Source: Armigeres subalbatus
Taxonomy: Eukaryota > Arthropoda > Insecta > Diptera > Culicidae
DNA length: 64,000 nucleotides
Direction: 5' to 3'
Assembly: GCF_024139115.2 (NCBI RefSeq)
Contig: NC_085140.1
Coordinates: 292,607,293 to 292,671,292 of the forward strand
The number at the start of each line of letters is the position of its first letter. Position 1 is the first letter of the stretch. A program made the translations under genes and the position numbers. The notes below the pieces were generated by a model, which worked only from the letters and a program-made list of their open reading frames with translations, searched no databases and had not been told where the DNA came from. Below, in pieces: positions 1-11,400 of the stretch.

Positions 1-1013
1 ACTCATCATCACTCAGGGAACGCATCAGAAAAGTATTGCCGAAAAGAAGAGAACTCACATCATTATCACTGATGAAAAAGGCCTCTGCCTGACTGCACTA
101 CCATTCAAGGCTCCAAGACACAATGTCCGTTGGATTACATGCATATGCCGTAAATTGGTGCGTCAATGCCAGATATGTAACGCGGCACTAAACAACATGT
201 GATACTACCACGACAGGATATGTCTTTGGTTGCCATCTCAGTGCTAATGGCGTAAGCCGACCCACCGCGGCAAGGTAATATATCCGAGGGGAAGGAAGAT
301 AAAACTACAGTAGCTTTTTCGATAATGTATATAATATTGAAAATGTCTTGAATAAAACACATATTTGAAGATGTCCTATGTAAGAGATAGCGGAATTTAA
401 GACTTTATTTCATGACGTCTCGAAAATTTAAACTTTTTTCATACACCAGCTGAACATTGCTTACACAATGCCTTTTTTCTTAAAATATGGTACATATTTC
501 AGAAGCAAACGATATTTTATGAGTTATGACTTGTGTCAACTAAAATGCATGAAGTAAAATCTAAGCAAAGCTCCAGGGTCGAAATATAGGCACATACCAT
601 TTCGATTAAAGAATGGGTCACTGACGGCTGTCTGATACCATTATCTGCATATTTTGAACAATGGATGCATGCTTCTATTGGTTAATTGATTATATTTCAT
701 CAAACCAATAACGATATTCAATTCAAACATGAGCGAAGTTAGGAACACTTTTGCGCGAAATTAGGAACTATCCTATTTTCTTGCGCGAAATAAGGAGCAT
801 ACAACGGTCTCGGATTCATACTCCAAGTAACATTTTTTTGAGAACCTAGAATCCTTCTACTATGTGATGCAGTAGCAAATGTTTCCAAATGGCCACTACA
901 TGTTTTGTAATGAACGTTTTAACTTTGTCAGATCTTAAGTGCGCGAAATTAGGGTACTTCACGGTACTCTAATCTTTAGATGTTGTGCAATTGCACAAAT
1001 CGAGTTTCAGACA
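1..1013. other. Unassigned AT-rich sequence, no gene seen
   Basis: No convincing coding region. The phrase gcgcgaaatnaggaac recurs near 750, 780 and 940, which suggests a short decayed repeat. Otherwise nothing recognised. Confidence 0.4.
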
Positions 1014-1015
1014 TA

Positions 1016-2040
1016 CACCCTGAAAAATCATCACGTCATATTCACGTGAAAAATCACGTAACTGATCTGTTTTGAACAAACGACGGTTGTTACGTGACGT
1101 TAGTAATGCTCACCAGAAATTCACGTAACTTTTACTAAATATCTTGGTGAATATGACAGTATATCCACGTAAACAATTTAAGTGAGATTGTGTTAGTGTG
1201 ATTGCAGCTTCGGCATTTGCGGAAGACCTGCATTGTAAACAAGAATGAATGATACATAACCTAAACATAATGAGACTTCGCGGGCGGAGGTAAGTGTTAT
1301 TTCAGATGCATCTAGGCGGATATTTTCCGTGCCTGCATTTCTCCTCTTTGGAAAAAAAAGCAACGGAGGTTGGATCAAATTTTTTAGATTCGTTGAAAAA
1401 TGATGGGAAAGAAAACGGAAGCTGCATGGAAGTCTAGAGCTACAGTTTTCTGGTCGCGTTAGTATAAAATGTATAGTCTAGGTTCCACTATTTTTTGGTT
1501 AATTAACAGCGGCAATATTAGCAGTTTTCAACTAGTTTCAAATTCTCAGCGATTCCCATTGACATCATTTCTCGACAAATCTGATAAATTTCATTCAACA
1601 CCCGCTGATAACTTTGTTTCAACAGTGTTTCTGCGATAACTCCAAAACGCAAAGACAAAATGACGGTATTCCCTGTATCAATGCATCAACAACGCAAAAA
1701 AGATTCTCTTTTATGGCCAGCCCCTGTTCATTTTTGCATTCATTCCAAAATCACTATATTGCAATACATTTCAAAACATGTAGTGGTTACCTGCTGTCTT
1801 GTAGCTTTCACTAAAATTTCACGTAACCAGTACGTACAAATCACGTCAGGTAACTACTTCCAAGCTTCACGTCATTAGTACTGGAAGATCTAGTCAGAGT
1901 CACCGGAAAAATCACGTAACTCAAGGAAACTAAATTTTGTTCAGGTTACTTGTCATTCAGGTCACTCTTACGTGAAAAGTAGGGTGGATGAGAACCACAT
2001 TTGTTTTCAGGTAAATATGACGTGAAGATTTTTTAGAGTG
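1016..2040. mobile_element. MITE with about 38-bp terminal inverted repeats and TA duplication
   Basis: The ends form an imperfect inverted repeat: the left starts CACCCTGAAAAATCATCACG, and the reverse complement of the right starts CACTCTAAAAAATCTTCACG. Both are flanked by TA (1014-1015, 2041-2042), as in Tc1/mariner-type non-autonomous elements. Short tcacgtaac motifs recur inside in both orientations. No transposase is visible in its 1,025 bp. Confidence 0.7.
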
Positions 2041-2139
2041 TAGTATTTAATTTTTCCTCTTCCTTCAAACACGTTTGGTGTCGAACAACTAAGTTTAATT
2101 TGTGACAGATATGCGCTAAGTTTAATTTTTGACACATTG

Positions 2140-2230
2140 ATTACACGTTCGCCTTATAAGCGAATGGTCTTGAGTACGATTCCCAACCCCGCCCCCAAAC
2201 CCTCGTCAGTCGCCCGATGCGCAGCCTATA
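2140..2230 (+). repeat. tRNA-related SINE head (same family as 62780-62885)
   Basis: Reads ttcgccttataagcgaatgg, a degenerate B-box region (gagtacgattccc), then a cctcgtcagtcgcccgatgc tail. The tail matches the reverse complement of the copy near 62800 (cctcatcagtcgccggatgc). The SINE body may run to about 2410. Confidence 0.55.
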
Positions 2231-2460
2231 CGGTAGCGTTTTGGGGAACGCGTTATGAAGACTGATGAAGACTGACAACTCTCGGGAACTTATTAAAAAG
2301 GTCGTATGTGATTTTGTAAACAAAGATTGAAACGTTGATTTCTCCAATCTGATAGCACTCCCACGCAAACCATCACCACAGACAGGTAGACAGGTAGACA
2401 CCACAGACTGGCAACGACAACAATAATGAGGTCTCAGATAATGAGTAGGGAAGATCCATT

Positions 2461-2600
2461 AATTACGTAACTCAAAAATTGGGCATTTTCAACTCCCCCT
2501 TCCCCCTATGTCACACTTTTTGTATGAAACGTTTGAAAATTTTGTATGGATCGTCACACTTTGGCCAACCCCCTCTCCCCCCTCAAAGTGTTACGTAATT
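2461..2600. repeat. Short MITE with AATTACGTAA ends
   Basis: Begins aattacgtaac and ends gttacgtaatt, with pyrimidine-rich C tracts and two tgtcacac/cgtcacac stretches inside. Diverged relatives with the same C-tract plus gtcac layout are at 27545-27690 and, partly, near 49420-49550. About 140 bp, no coding capacity. Confidence 0.5.
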
Positions 2601-2729
2601 TGTAGACGCTCCCGTATTGGAAATCTAAAAATCTGTATAAGTTCCGTACAGCAGAATACCATAGTAAATCTCGGCACAGTAGCGGTTAAGCAATTCAGAG
2701 TGCGTAGTAAAAAAGGAAGGAATAAAAAA

Positions 2730-2960
2730 CCTGATTGATCCACCTAGCAGTGATTATTCCTTTCTCGTGCATTAAAAAATTGAGTAAGATTTTCTCTGCG
2801 TGTTATTATTTATATATGTTTTCAATAAGAAATAATGAGAAACGATTCCTTGTCAAATACAACTTGTTGCAAGAAAATCAAGAAAATCGGTTCAATATGA
2901 GTTCCTAAAACATGAGTGAGTTTTATTCAGCGCGCACATACACACACAGACAGACATTTC
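2730..2960 (+). repeat. Dispersed mosquito repeat (GCCTTTCTCG family), copy 1
   Basis: Shares the core 'gatccacctagcagtgat ... cctttctcgtgcatta ... gaatgcaacttgttgc ... aaatcggt', and the acacacacagacagacat tail, with copies at 21563-21735, 31776-31830, 31924-32110 and 50745-51060. Diverged, no ORF. Confidence 0.6.
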
Positions 2961-3011
2961 AAATCGTCGAGCTGACAGTCAGCATAGACAGCATAGTTAC
3001 TTATTCGCTAA

Positions 3012-3189
3012 TGGCCCGTTTACATTTTCACTAGTTCTACAATGCACTATCCGACAATACTAGCGCGAAATTAGCATAATGTAAACACTATTAGCAAATG
3101 ACAATTCCTGTTCACATTACGCTAATTTCGCGCTAGAATTGTCGGATAGTGAATTGTCTGCTAGAACTAGCGAAAATGTAAACGGACCA
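3012..3189. mobile_element. 178-bp palindromic MITE, TAA target duplication
   Basis: A near-complete inverted repeat: left TGGCCCGTTTAC, right GTAAACGGACCA, with matching arms through the ccgacaatactagcgcgaaa region. TAA occurs on both sides (3009-3011 and 3190-3192), fitting PIF/Harbinger-type TWA duplication. Partial copies of the arm lie at 3211-3236 and 8375-8445. Confidence 0.72.
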
Positions 3190-3234
3190 TAACGCATATG
3201 TAATGGTGCTTCTAGCGGACAATGCACTATCCGA

Positions 3235-3345
3235 CAATACCTACCTGGATACCTGGTTGGCTGCAGCGTCGAAACACCTGTGCCTGGCGTATTGTAGAGC
3301 TCCATAATCGTCGGTCTTGGGCGATGTTCCTCCAGTTTCACAGAA
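3235..3345 (-). pseudogene. Possible LINE 3'-terminal coding fragment
   Basis: On the minus strand this reads KLEEHRPRPTIMELYNTPGT, then GVSTLQPTRYPG, resembling the C-terminal end of some mosquito LINE ORFs. Too short to classify; could be chance. Confidence 0.3.
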
Positions 3346-3395
3346 CGTTCAGGGTCCCCAGTGTCAGCTATAATAAAGTAGGGGCAGCGTATATT

Positions 3396-3644
3396 GTTAC
3401 GCCGTCACTACACACCAGCCGTACTGGCAACCCTGAGAGAAGAACGAGAAGGCAGTGAATATTTCCATTCAGTTATGTACCCAAATCTGTATAATAAAGA
3501 CGTATTGAAACGAGTCTCGCGTGTGTTAAGCGTCCTTTTGTTTTATCCGTGTCACAAAGCGCAATTGTCCGGAATCGTTCCGGTGAATCCACTGGCCTGT
3601 TGTTTGTCGGTTCTGTCCGACGGTCCACTCTGCATATCCCATCA
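3396..3644 (+). repeat. Tentative 5' LTR of the copia element
   Basis: Starts TGTTACGCC, contains an AATAAA-type signal near 3492, and ends ...CATCA directly before the primer-binding site. Length (about 250 bp) fits copia LTRs. No second LTR is available for comparison. Confidence 0.4.
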
Positions 3645-3660
3645 GGTTATGGGCCCAGTG
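3645..3660 (+). other. Copia-type primer-binding site (half-tRNA-iMet)
   Basis: The sequence ggttatgggcccagt matches the primer site known from Drosophila copia, which is primed by an internal fragment of initiator tRNA-Met. It sits between the putative LTR and gag, as expected. Confidence 0.75.
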
Positions 3661-4067
3661 CAGTGCATGGAAAAGGTGTTTCGGGACGAAGAAAACGGCT
3701 TTAAGGAAGCCATTAAAGAGCGAAAAAGTTTTTCGGCGTGGGTACAATCGGTACAGTTCGTTCGGCATTTGCATTCGGCTCGAGCTGCAAGGCATCATGC
3801 GATCGTGATAGTGTGCGTGTGATTGTTGGGAGTAAACTCGAGCAGTGCGCGTTTTCGGTCGTTGGTGTGTTTGAGGAAGAAAAGAAATTTCAGGGAACGA
3901 CGGGTGAAAAGAGCCCGACGGCAAGTTTGATTTTCGTTCGCGGTACGAGTGTCGATCGGAGAAGAAAATGGTGAGAAATTTCTGTTCGCTCGTCTCAACA
4001 ACCAAAATTTCCCCGATGTGGAAAACGCGCATGGAAATGTACTTGCAAGCGCGAGGAGCTGTGGTAC

Positions 4068-4364
4068 GTGACTAGAGACCCAGCACCGCAGCCGGTCGAC
4101 GATGACTGGACGGTTAGTGACGAAAAAGCGCTGGCCATGATTGTCCTGTGTATTGAGGACAGCCAGCTAAATCTAGTGCGTGGTGCTGTGCCGGCAGTAG
4201 ATGCGTGGAACAAACTTAAAGACTTCCACGAGAAAGCGACGATGACATCAAGAGTTTCACTGCTTCGTCGCATATGTAGTTTGAATATGGACGAAGGGGG
4301 TGATATCGACCGGCATCTATATGAGCTCGAAGAGCTTTTCGACAAGTTGGACTGTGCTGGCTAG
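4068..4364 (+). pseudogene. Copia gag fragment (UBN2-type)
   Basis: Reads DPAPQPVDDDWTVSDEKALA, then LVRGAVPAVDAWNKLKDFHE, and SRVSLLRRICSLNMDEGGDI, typical of copia capsid N-terminal regions. It ends at an in-frame TAG near 4362, although homologous gag sequence continues afterwards. Upstream gag codons (3970-4060) are in other frames. Confidence 0.75.
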
Positions 4365-4440
4365 AAAATGGAGATGCCGCTCAAAATAGCCATGATCTAC
4401 AGGAGCTTGCAAGAGTCTTACGGCAGTTTGGTTACCGCTG

Positions 4441-4820
4441 GTGAAGCAAAAATTGATCGATGAGCACCAGCGGCGGCGGGAGCGATCTGGCAATTCCGGC
4501 GAAAAGGCAATGAAGATGCATAGCAAGAAGAAGAGTGAAAGGGTGTGTTATCAGTGCGGTAAGCCTGGACATTTTCGACGAAATTGTCCACAACAGCCGA
4601 AAAGCGGCCCGATCGGTAGTGATGTGAGGCGCGATGCCAAATCAATGTCCGGTAGTGCGAAGGCCAAGCAGGCCGAAGAACGTAATTCGGCGATATGTTT
4701 TGGGGTTGGAATGAAATGTAGTGGACCATGGATCGTTGACAGTGGGTGTTCCAGCCATATGACGAGCGATAGATCGTTTTTTGACGATTTGGACACGAGC
4801 GTTAAAGTGATGTCCGATGT
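4441..4820 (+). pseudogene. Copia gag zinc knuckle and aspartic protease
   Basis: CCHC knuckle CYQCGKPGHFRRNC near 4546-4590 (nucleic-acid binding), followed by WIVDSGCSSHMTSDRSFF, the copia protease active-site region with DSG at 4738-4746. The frame is lost just after, near 4820. A piece of gag between about 4435 and 4441 appears deleted. Confidence 0.8.
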
Positions 4821-5690
4821 CCGGTGGAATCGGAGATGGAACAGTGAAATGTGTAAACGGGCAGAACCGTTTGGTGGACATTCCATTCAAAGACGTGCTG
4901 TACGTTCCTTCACTAGACTGCGGACTCATATCAGTGAGGAAACTTGTGAAGAGAGGATTGAAAGTGGAATTTAGTGGTTCGCGATGTGATATTTTATCTG
5001 CACAAGGCATAGTGGTTGTGGTGGCAGAACCCCGTGGAAATTTGTTTGCTTTGAAGTTGGCAGAAGAAGCTCGTTTGGGTACGGAGGCCCGACACTTGCA
5101 GAGTTGCCAGCATACATGGCACCGCCGTTTCGGCCATCGGGACCCAGCGGTGTTGGAGAAGATCCAGAAGGAAAAGCTGACTGAAGACGTCAAGCTACAG
5201 GATTGCGGGATCCGGCAGGTTTGTCAACCTTGCCTTGAAGGTAAATCTTCTCGAATTCCATTTCCTAAAATTACGAGCAATCGGACCCAACGTGTTCTCG
5301 ACGTCGTGCACACCGACGTGTGTGGTCCGATGGCGAATGTGACGCCCCGGGGTGCTCGCTATTTAATGACAATTATTGATGATTACAGTAGATACAATGT
5401 TGTGTGTTTACTAAAGCGTAAGAGCGATGTTGCTGATTGTATCAAACAAATATGTCGCCACGTCAAGAACATGTTTGGTCGGGCTCCATGTGCTGTGAGA
5501 TCAGATGGCGGGGGTGAATATACCGATCATGAGCTAAAGCGGCATTATGAGGAAGAGGACATTCAGGCGCAACTCACTGCGGCCTATTCTCCTCAGCAGA
5601 ATGGGGTGGCTGAGCGTAAGAATCGCTCACTCCAGGAAATGGCCACCTGTTTGCTGCTGGATGCAGGTCTTAATAAAAGTACTGGGAGAG
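4820..5690 (+). pseudogene. Copia integrase (HHCC and DDE core)
   Basis: An HHCC-type pre-integrase segment (HRRFGH ... CQPCLEGKSSR) is followed by the rve core: DVVHTDVCGPM (first Asp), VRSDGGGEY (second Asp) and NGVAERKNRS (Glu). The acidic triad is present. The frame shifts near 5690, before the C-terminal part ends. Confidence 0.82.
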
Positions 5691-5891
5691 GCGATTGCCA
5701 CCTCAGCGTACTTGCAGAACAGATTACCATCCCGCGCCGTTGATACGACACCTTTCGAAGGTGGTTCGGCGAAAACCGTAACTATCACACTTGAAGGTGT
5801 TCGGTTGTCCTGCATTCGTTCACATCCCAGAAGTAAAGCGATCGAAGCTCGATAGGAAGGCAAAGAAACTTTTGTTCGTGGGTTACTGCCA

Positions 5892-7345
5892 GTGATAGGA
5901 AGGCCTACAGATTTTTTAGATATACAAATACAGACGAGATCACTATCGAGTCGTGATGCTCGGTTTGTCGAGATTCAGGAGGAGATATCAGCACCAGGTA
6001 GTCTGCCTTCAACAGAGGAGAATCTAGTTGAGGTAGAAGTTACAAGTTGCCGGAGAAAGAAGAGAATGGCCGATAAGGATCGTGAACAACCACGAGCGCA
6101 GGACGAGTCCGATGAAGATGATTTCTTCGGCTGGGTTGATGATCAGCACCAGCCCGACCAAGCGGAAGCGACAGCACGGGACAGTCTAAAACGGAGCACT
6201 CAAAGCGTATTGCCGAAGCGGTTGGATGATTACGTCGTCAATGCTGCAATGCTAGCGCAGGACGAGCCAGCTACATACGAAGAAGCAATACCAGGTGCTG
6301 AGCAGGAACTGTGGAAGGATGCGATGGTGGAAGAATACCGATCGTTGATGGAAAACCGAACGTGGAAGCTTGTTGAATTACCGCAGGACGTGCACCAATC
6401 AGCTGCAAGTGGGTTGTACAAGAAAAAGCACGATAATGTTGGCAACGTTTCTCGGTTCAAAGCACGGCTTGTGGCAAGAGGCTTTTCGCAGAGGTTTGGC
6501 GTTGACTACGACGCTGTCTTTGCTCCAATGGCAACGCAAACAACGTTGAGAGTTTTATTGACGCTTGCTGAACGAAAGGAGATGTATGTAAACCATCTCG
6601 ACGTAAAAGTGTGCTTATTTGCACGGAAAGCAAGGAAGAGGTGTATATGCAGCAGCCAAAAGGGTTTATCGTTCCCGGGAAGGAGAAGTTTGTGTGCCGA
6701 CTTGAGCGGAGCCTGCTTATGGCCTGAAGCAGGCCGCTCGTGTGTGGAACGAAACGATCAGTGCAATGTTGAAGGAGCTTGGTTTCACACAGTGTGTATC
6801 AGATCCATGTCTTTACGTCAAGAAGTTGCCAAACGGTGATGTCATCTATCTCCTGATCTATGTCGATGACATGATTGTGGTGAGCACGATTCAGGAGGAG
6901 ATAAAGAAAATCGAAGAGAAGTTGCACGAAAGGATTTCGTTGACGTCTCTGGGAGAAGTCAGGCAGTTCCTGGGGCCTAAGAGTGACTAGAGACAGTGAC
7001 GGTATTTTCAGTCTGGATCAGAACGTGTTTATCGAGATTATTGCTCAACGGTTCGGCTTGCAGAACGCTAAAGGTTCGAGTATCCCACTCGACCCTGGAT
7101 ATTACCGTACTCGTGTGAACAGTCGTCTACTGGAATCGAACGAGCAGTACCATAGTCTGGTGGGTGCGCTCCTGTACGTCGCGGTCAATACAAGGCCGGA
7201 TATTGCTGCAAGCGTGTCCATACTGAGCAGGCAAGTGAGTAATCCTATGGAAATCGACTGGATTGAACTAAAACGTATCGCGCGGTACCTACTGAAGACC
7301 GCCGCCTACAAATTGAAACTCAGCCTACAGAAGGTGAACAGTTAG
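5892..7345 (+). pseudogene. Copia reverse transcriptase, multiply frameshifted
   Basis: Starts in a linker rich in acidic residues, then EQELWKDAMVEEYRSLMENRTW, RFKARLVARGFSQRFGVDYD, a frameshift near 6610, LIYVDDMIVV (catalytic YVDD at 6859-6870) and, in another frame, GALLYVAVNTRPDIAASVSILSRQ. Each block matches copia RT in order. Confidence 0.82.
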
Positions 7346-7439
7346 TTCTCAGCGGATTCTGCGATGCGGACTGGAGCGGCGATCCATCGGATCGGAAATC
7401 GAATTCTGGTTACCCATTTCATCTAGGAACAGCTACTAT

Positions 7440-7757
7440 TTGCTGGGCAAGCCGAAACAAACCAGTGTGGCGCTGTCCAGTATGGAGGCCAGTGAATATA
7501 TGGCCTTATCGGAAGCGTGCCGAGAATTAGTTTGGCTGAGACAGCTGCTCGAAGAAATAGGAGAATCCCAACAGGAGCCAACTGTCATATTGGAGGATAA
7601 CCGTGGTTGCATCGAGTTTGTGGGGACCGACCGGAAGTCCAGAAGGTCAAAGCACATAGATACAAGGATGCACTACACCAAGGATCTAATCGATAACGGA
7701 GTGGTGGTTTTAAACTACTGCCCTACCGAGGAATTGGCTGCCGATATTCTAACCAGG
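7440..7757 (+). pseudogene. Copia RNase H C-terminal part
   Basis: Reads SSMEASEYMALSEACRELVW, VILEDNRGCIEF and RSKHIDTRMHYTKDLID, ending TEELAADILTR. This is the conserved C-terminus of copia pol. The element's own C-terminal tail is missing. Confidence 0.8.
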
Positions 7758-8374
7758 GTTGTGTTGAATCATTCTCACACGATAATGATTGGAGTTATCA
7801 TTTGATAACATCTCAGGTGTGAAAAGTAGGCGAGTTTTCTTTGGCGATAACTTTTCAAATTTTGGAATCAATTGATAATAAACACAAAATTATCAATTAA
7901 ATTTAAACCTTTCCAATACAAATTTAATGTCAACAATGAAGGACATTCTGATGCTTGGCATTGTGTTTTATTGTTATGCAGAGAAATAAGTTCAAAAAAG
8001 TAACGGTAAGTGCTTAAATCGAGATACAATTGTCGAACGATTCTCACTCGCTAGCGAGTTTTTATCAATTGATAATTTAGATTTGTGATCGCATGAGAGT
8101 GTTGCTCATTCTCGATTATTTGAAAATTTGATTTTTCCCATGCCTGATTCTAACAAAGCCATTTGGGTCGGTAAAACAGAAACGATTTTCTTTAGCAATG
8201 GGGCTGGTCAGTGCCGATTGCAGAACTGCACCGATTCCGTGACGTCGAAGAGGTTCGTACAGTGCATGCTATTTGAAGTTTCCGACACTCAGTCTGCTTT
8301 TTCTTCTTTGCTCCGCAAAATTAGAATTTTTCTCTTTTCTCGCAATACTATGTTTTGGTAGAGTTAATGGCCGG
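7758..8374. other. AT-rich sequence after the copia break, unassigned
   Basis: Includes repeated atcaattgataat motifs (near 7870, 7890 and 8065), which look like arms of a decayed inverted repeat. No coding region identified. Confidence 0.35.
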
Positions 8375-8445
8375 TTATGGCCCGTTTACATATTCGCTAC
8401 TTCTAGCGGACAATTCACTATCCGACAATACTAGCGCGAAATGAG
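8375..8445 (+). repeat. Partial copy of the 3012-3189 MITE arm
   Basis: Reads tggcccgtttacat...ctagcggacaattcactatc then cgacaatactagcgcgaaat, matching the left arm of the palindrome at 3012-3189. The second arm is missing. Confidence 0.6.
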
Positions 8446-10430
8446 CATATATGGAACCTATAGTGTCTATAGTGGATAATAGAATCCACGATACCAATCA
8501 GGTTTCATTACCAAGAAAATTTTGGAAGGAAAAACAAATTCAAGAAACTGGAAACCGGAAACTAAAAAGAAAAATGATAAATCGTTCGGGGCCTGGAGTG
8601 GAAAGAAAAGTCGTTCGATCTTTCCCATTCAAACCATCGAACTAGTCAGATCGTTAAGTGAAGTGAAGATTTTTCAAAGGGATTTTTTGGCAAAGTAAAT
8701 TGTGGGAAGAAAAGATATAGAGTATAACAGTAATAGTGTATTTTAAAGCTACTTTCAGATTCAATTCGAAGTAAACATAAGATCAAAAATCGTGAGTCGA
8801 AACTCGCAAAAATTGTACAAAAGTAACAACCTCGCTGTATAACCAAAATGTAAAACATTACATATTTAAAAAATATCTTAATAGCAGAAAATATAACGTG
8901 AGTCAGAATAAAATAATATCAAAGTGCAGGGAGATAGACAAAGCAAGAAGTAAGGTAAATACTTTGTTTTGAGTGATATGAGTTGGTGCTAATTCACTTT
9001 TGGTTTCACAGTCACCAGCGGTGACCACTACCATTGGGCTGGCGGTAGGTGAATTGGAAGTTAGAGAAGCACCACGCGTTTTCCTTGTTTGCATCCACAA
9101 GCTACCAGTGCCAATACGGGTAGTGGTAGCACGTACGTTACACCAAGTGCCGAGAATCAGACGGGAGGCGATCCTTTGGAGATATGCTTCGCATCGTGAC
9201 TGCGGGTCACAAAGAATATAGCCAGAGTACGTGGTCATCGGTATATGGTTGTTCGGCCTCGCGAGCACTCCCAGCTTAAAAGTGGACAAATCCGCGAGAG
9301 GTGTGACTGGGGAAAGTTTGTCACCGCCAGTGCGAATCACCTAGACTCACGTCCCGGGAAGAAGGAAACCATGGTAAACACCGTCGGATCCACCACCACC
9401 TCCCCACCCAAGAGGGAAGAACGCGACGCTCTCCACGTTGATCTCTTCGCCACCCGTCATTCGGGTCATTTCGCCTTCGAGAAGCGCCTTCGCTGCAGAC
9501 GCTACATCAGCGCTAGGCGATTCCGAGCTACAAGCCCGAGAGCGGATAGATCGCCACAACTCTCAGCCATCGATCAAGGCTACGGTGGCTTGCCCAACAC
9601 AGGTACACGGCGTCGGGTCCAGCTACATCGTTGATTAGTACGCGGTCGATAAAGTACCTCCTCTACGTATGGGAATTGAGCTGTAAGTACCGAAATCCTA
9701 CACTTTGTAGCACCAATACTTCATCATACCACCACTCAAAAAGATAGTGTTTAAACCTAAGAGAAAACGAAGATATAATAGATTCGCGAAATCGACTGTA
9801 TATACCGTGACGTCACACCTAGGTATTTTTTAAAACTTAGATTGTTTGATTGGCCACAAGCGAAACGAGAAATTAGAAATGTATATTGCATGCTACGCCA
9901 GAAAATTGGTCTGGGGGGGGGGCTTGGTTTGAACATTTTTTTTCCTCTAAAAATTTTTTTTCTTCTACAAATTTCGTCTCTTGGGGGGGGGGGGGGACGC
10001 CTGTTGGTAAGCATTAGTAGGGGGATTCTGCATTGGATTAGAAATTGAGTTAGCAGGGTAAACTAGTTGCGAACTCTGGCAGATACCTGTAGCTATCTAG
10101 CGCTTCAAGTCGGAGTATACCAACCCATCCAGGATCTGCCTTACAAGTTTCATTTAAAAATTATTTGGAAACTCGATCTTTTTTATGAAATTCTACATGA
10201 ACTAAAACGTCTACTTCTAGATTTTCTATATAATCTTTTTAGGAATTTCTCTCTCCTGTAAGTAGACCGGGAAATCCACATGGAGTTCATTCAAGAATTA
10301 ATTTAAAAAATCCTCGCGATTTTCTAACCAGGAATTCCTTTGCGAATTTCTTCAAGAAATACTTCAAATTTCCGGAGAATTAATTTCCAGGATAATTTAT
10401 ATGTTAACGACTTTCCGGGAGAATCCTTGG
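8446..10430. other. Unassigned stretch with a GC-richer block at 9000-9650
   Basis: 8446-9000 is AT-rich with no recognisable product. 9000-9650 is more GC-rich and open in several frames on both strands, with no family I recognise; it could be a retroelement leader or gag remnant. Around 9913-9920 and 9983-9996 are poly-G runs beside T-rich tracts (low complexity). Confidence 0.35.
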
Positions 10431-11400
10431 AGGAATTTTTGGAAGAATTCCCAGAAGAGTGCGCGTAAGATTTTCTAGATCTAGATTTCGCAATTTAATT
10501 TTCATATCTGAAGTGTCCTCGCGGTAATTTCTGTAGAGTATGCGAAGTAATTCATGCAGTCAGTGTGCTTGGAGGAGTTTTTAGAGGAGCTCTTGAGAGA
10601 ATTTTTGAATTATTTATTTAAGAAGTTAAAGAACTTCTCGGGGCTTTTCTGAGCAAACATCCCGAAGCATTCATATTGGAGCTTCCGGTGGAATTTATGA
10701 AGACTTTTTGAAGGAATTTGTGGAGGAGGAGGGGGAGCTTCCAGAGGAATTTTTGGAGGCAACTCCGGACGAATCCTTGGAGGAACTTCCGGAGGAAGTT
10801 CCAAACGAATTACAGGAGAAACTTCTGGAGAAATTCCCGGAGGAACTTCCTGGGAAATTCCTCGAGGAACTTTCAGAGGAATACCTGGAGGAACTTCCGG
10901 AGTAAATCTTGAAGGAACTTCTTGATAAATACCTGGGGGAATTTCCTAAGGAATTCATGGAGGATCTACCACAGGAATTTCAGGACGAAGTTCCAGAAGA
11001 ATTCCTGGATGAACTTCCGGAGGAATTCTTGGAGGAACTTCCGAAGGAATTCCGGGGGCAACTTACGGAATACCTGGAGGAATTCCTGGACGAACTTCCG
11101 GAGGACTTTTTGAACGAAGTTCCGGGGGAAGTTCATCTGAAGGAGTTCCTGGATGAACTTTCGGAGATATTTTTGGAAGAATTTCTGGAAAAACTTTCGA
11201 AGAAATTCCTGGAGGAACTTCCGGAGGAATTCTTGGAGGAACTTCCGGAGGAAGCTCTGAAGGAATTGTTGCATGAACTTACCTATTTACGGAGGAATTT
11301 ATGGAGCAACTTCTCGAAGAATTCTTGAAGGGAGTTCCGGAGAAATTCCAGCGGAATGTTCCTGAGGAATTCCTGGATGAACTTCCGGAGGAATTCTCTT
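10430..11400 (+). repeat. Degenerate tandem array, about 24-bp unit (GAGGAACTTCCGGAGGAATT)
   Basis: Diverged head-to-tail copies of a unit near 'gaggaacttccggaggaattcctg' make up the block. Because the period is a multiple of three and lacks stops, several frames stay open (10708-10905, 10909-11328, and 11274-10966 on the minus strand), giving low-complexity EELPEEFL or RKFLQEFL polypeptides. I read it as satellite-like DNA, not a gene. A matching array in opposite orientation is at 38880-39660. Confidence 0.8.

Larger units (their letters stand above)
3396..7757 (+). mobile_element. Degenerate Ty1/copia retrotransposon, 3' end lost
   Basis: The domain order gag, CCHC knuckle, aspartic protease, integrase, reverse transcriptase, RNase H is the copia order and runs through 4.3 kb. 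A primer-binding site of copia type sits at 3645-3660. The reading frame is broken many times (nonsense codon near 4362; frameshifts near 4060, 4820, 5690, 6610 and 6980; a stop near 7343), so this copy cannot make a full polyprotein. Homology stops abruptly after ADILTR at about 7757, where unrelated AT-rich DNA begins; no 3' LTR is visible. The left boundary (TGTTACGCC at 3396) is a guess from LTR convention and cannot be checked without the second LTR. Confidence 0.85.

Noticed and set aside
8903..9640. Overlapping ORFs in a GC-richer block
   Set aside because: Open in several frames on both strands with no recognised domain; could be a retroelement leader, but I cannot support a gene.
10708..11328. 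Open frames encoding EELPEEFL-type proteins, looking like an acidic coiled-coil gene
   Set aside because: The translation is a direct reading of the degenerate 24-bp array; other frames and the opposite strand are equally open, and no start context, intron or unique domain is present.
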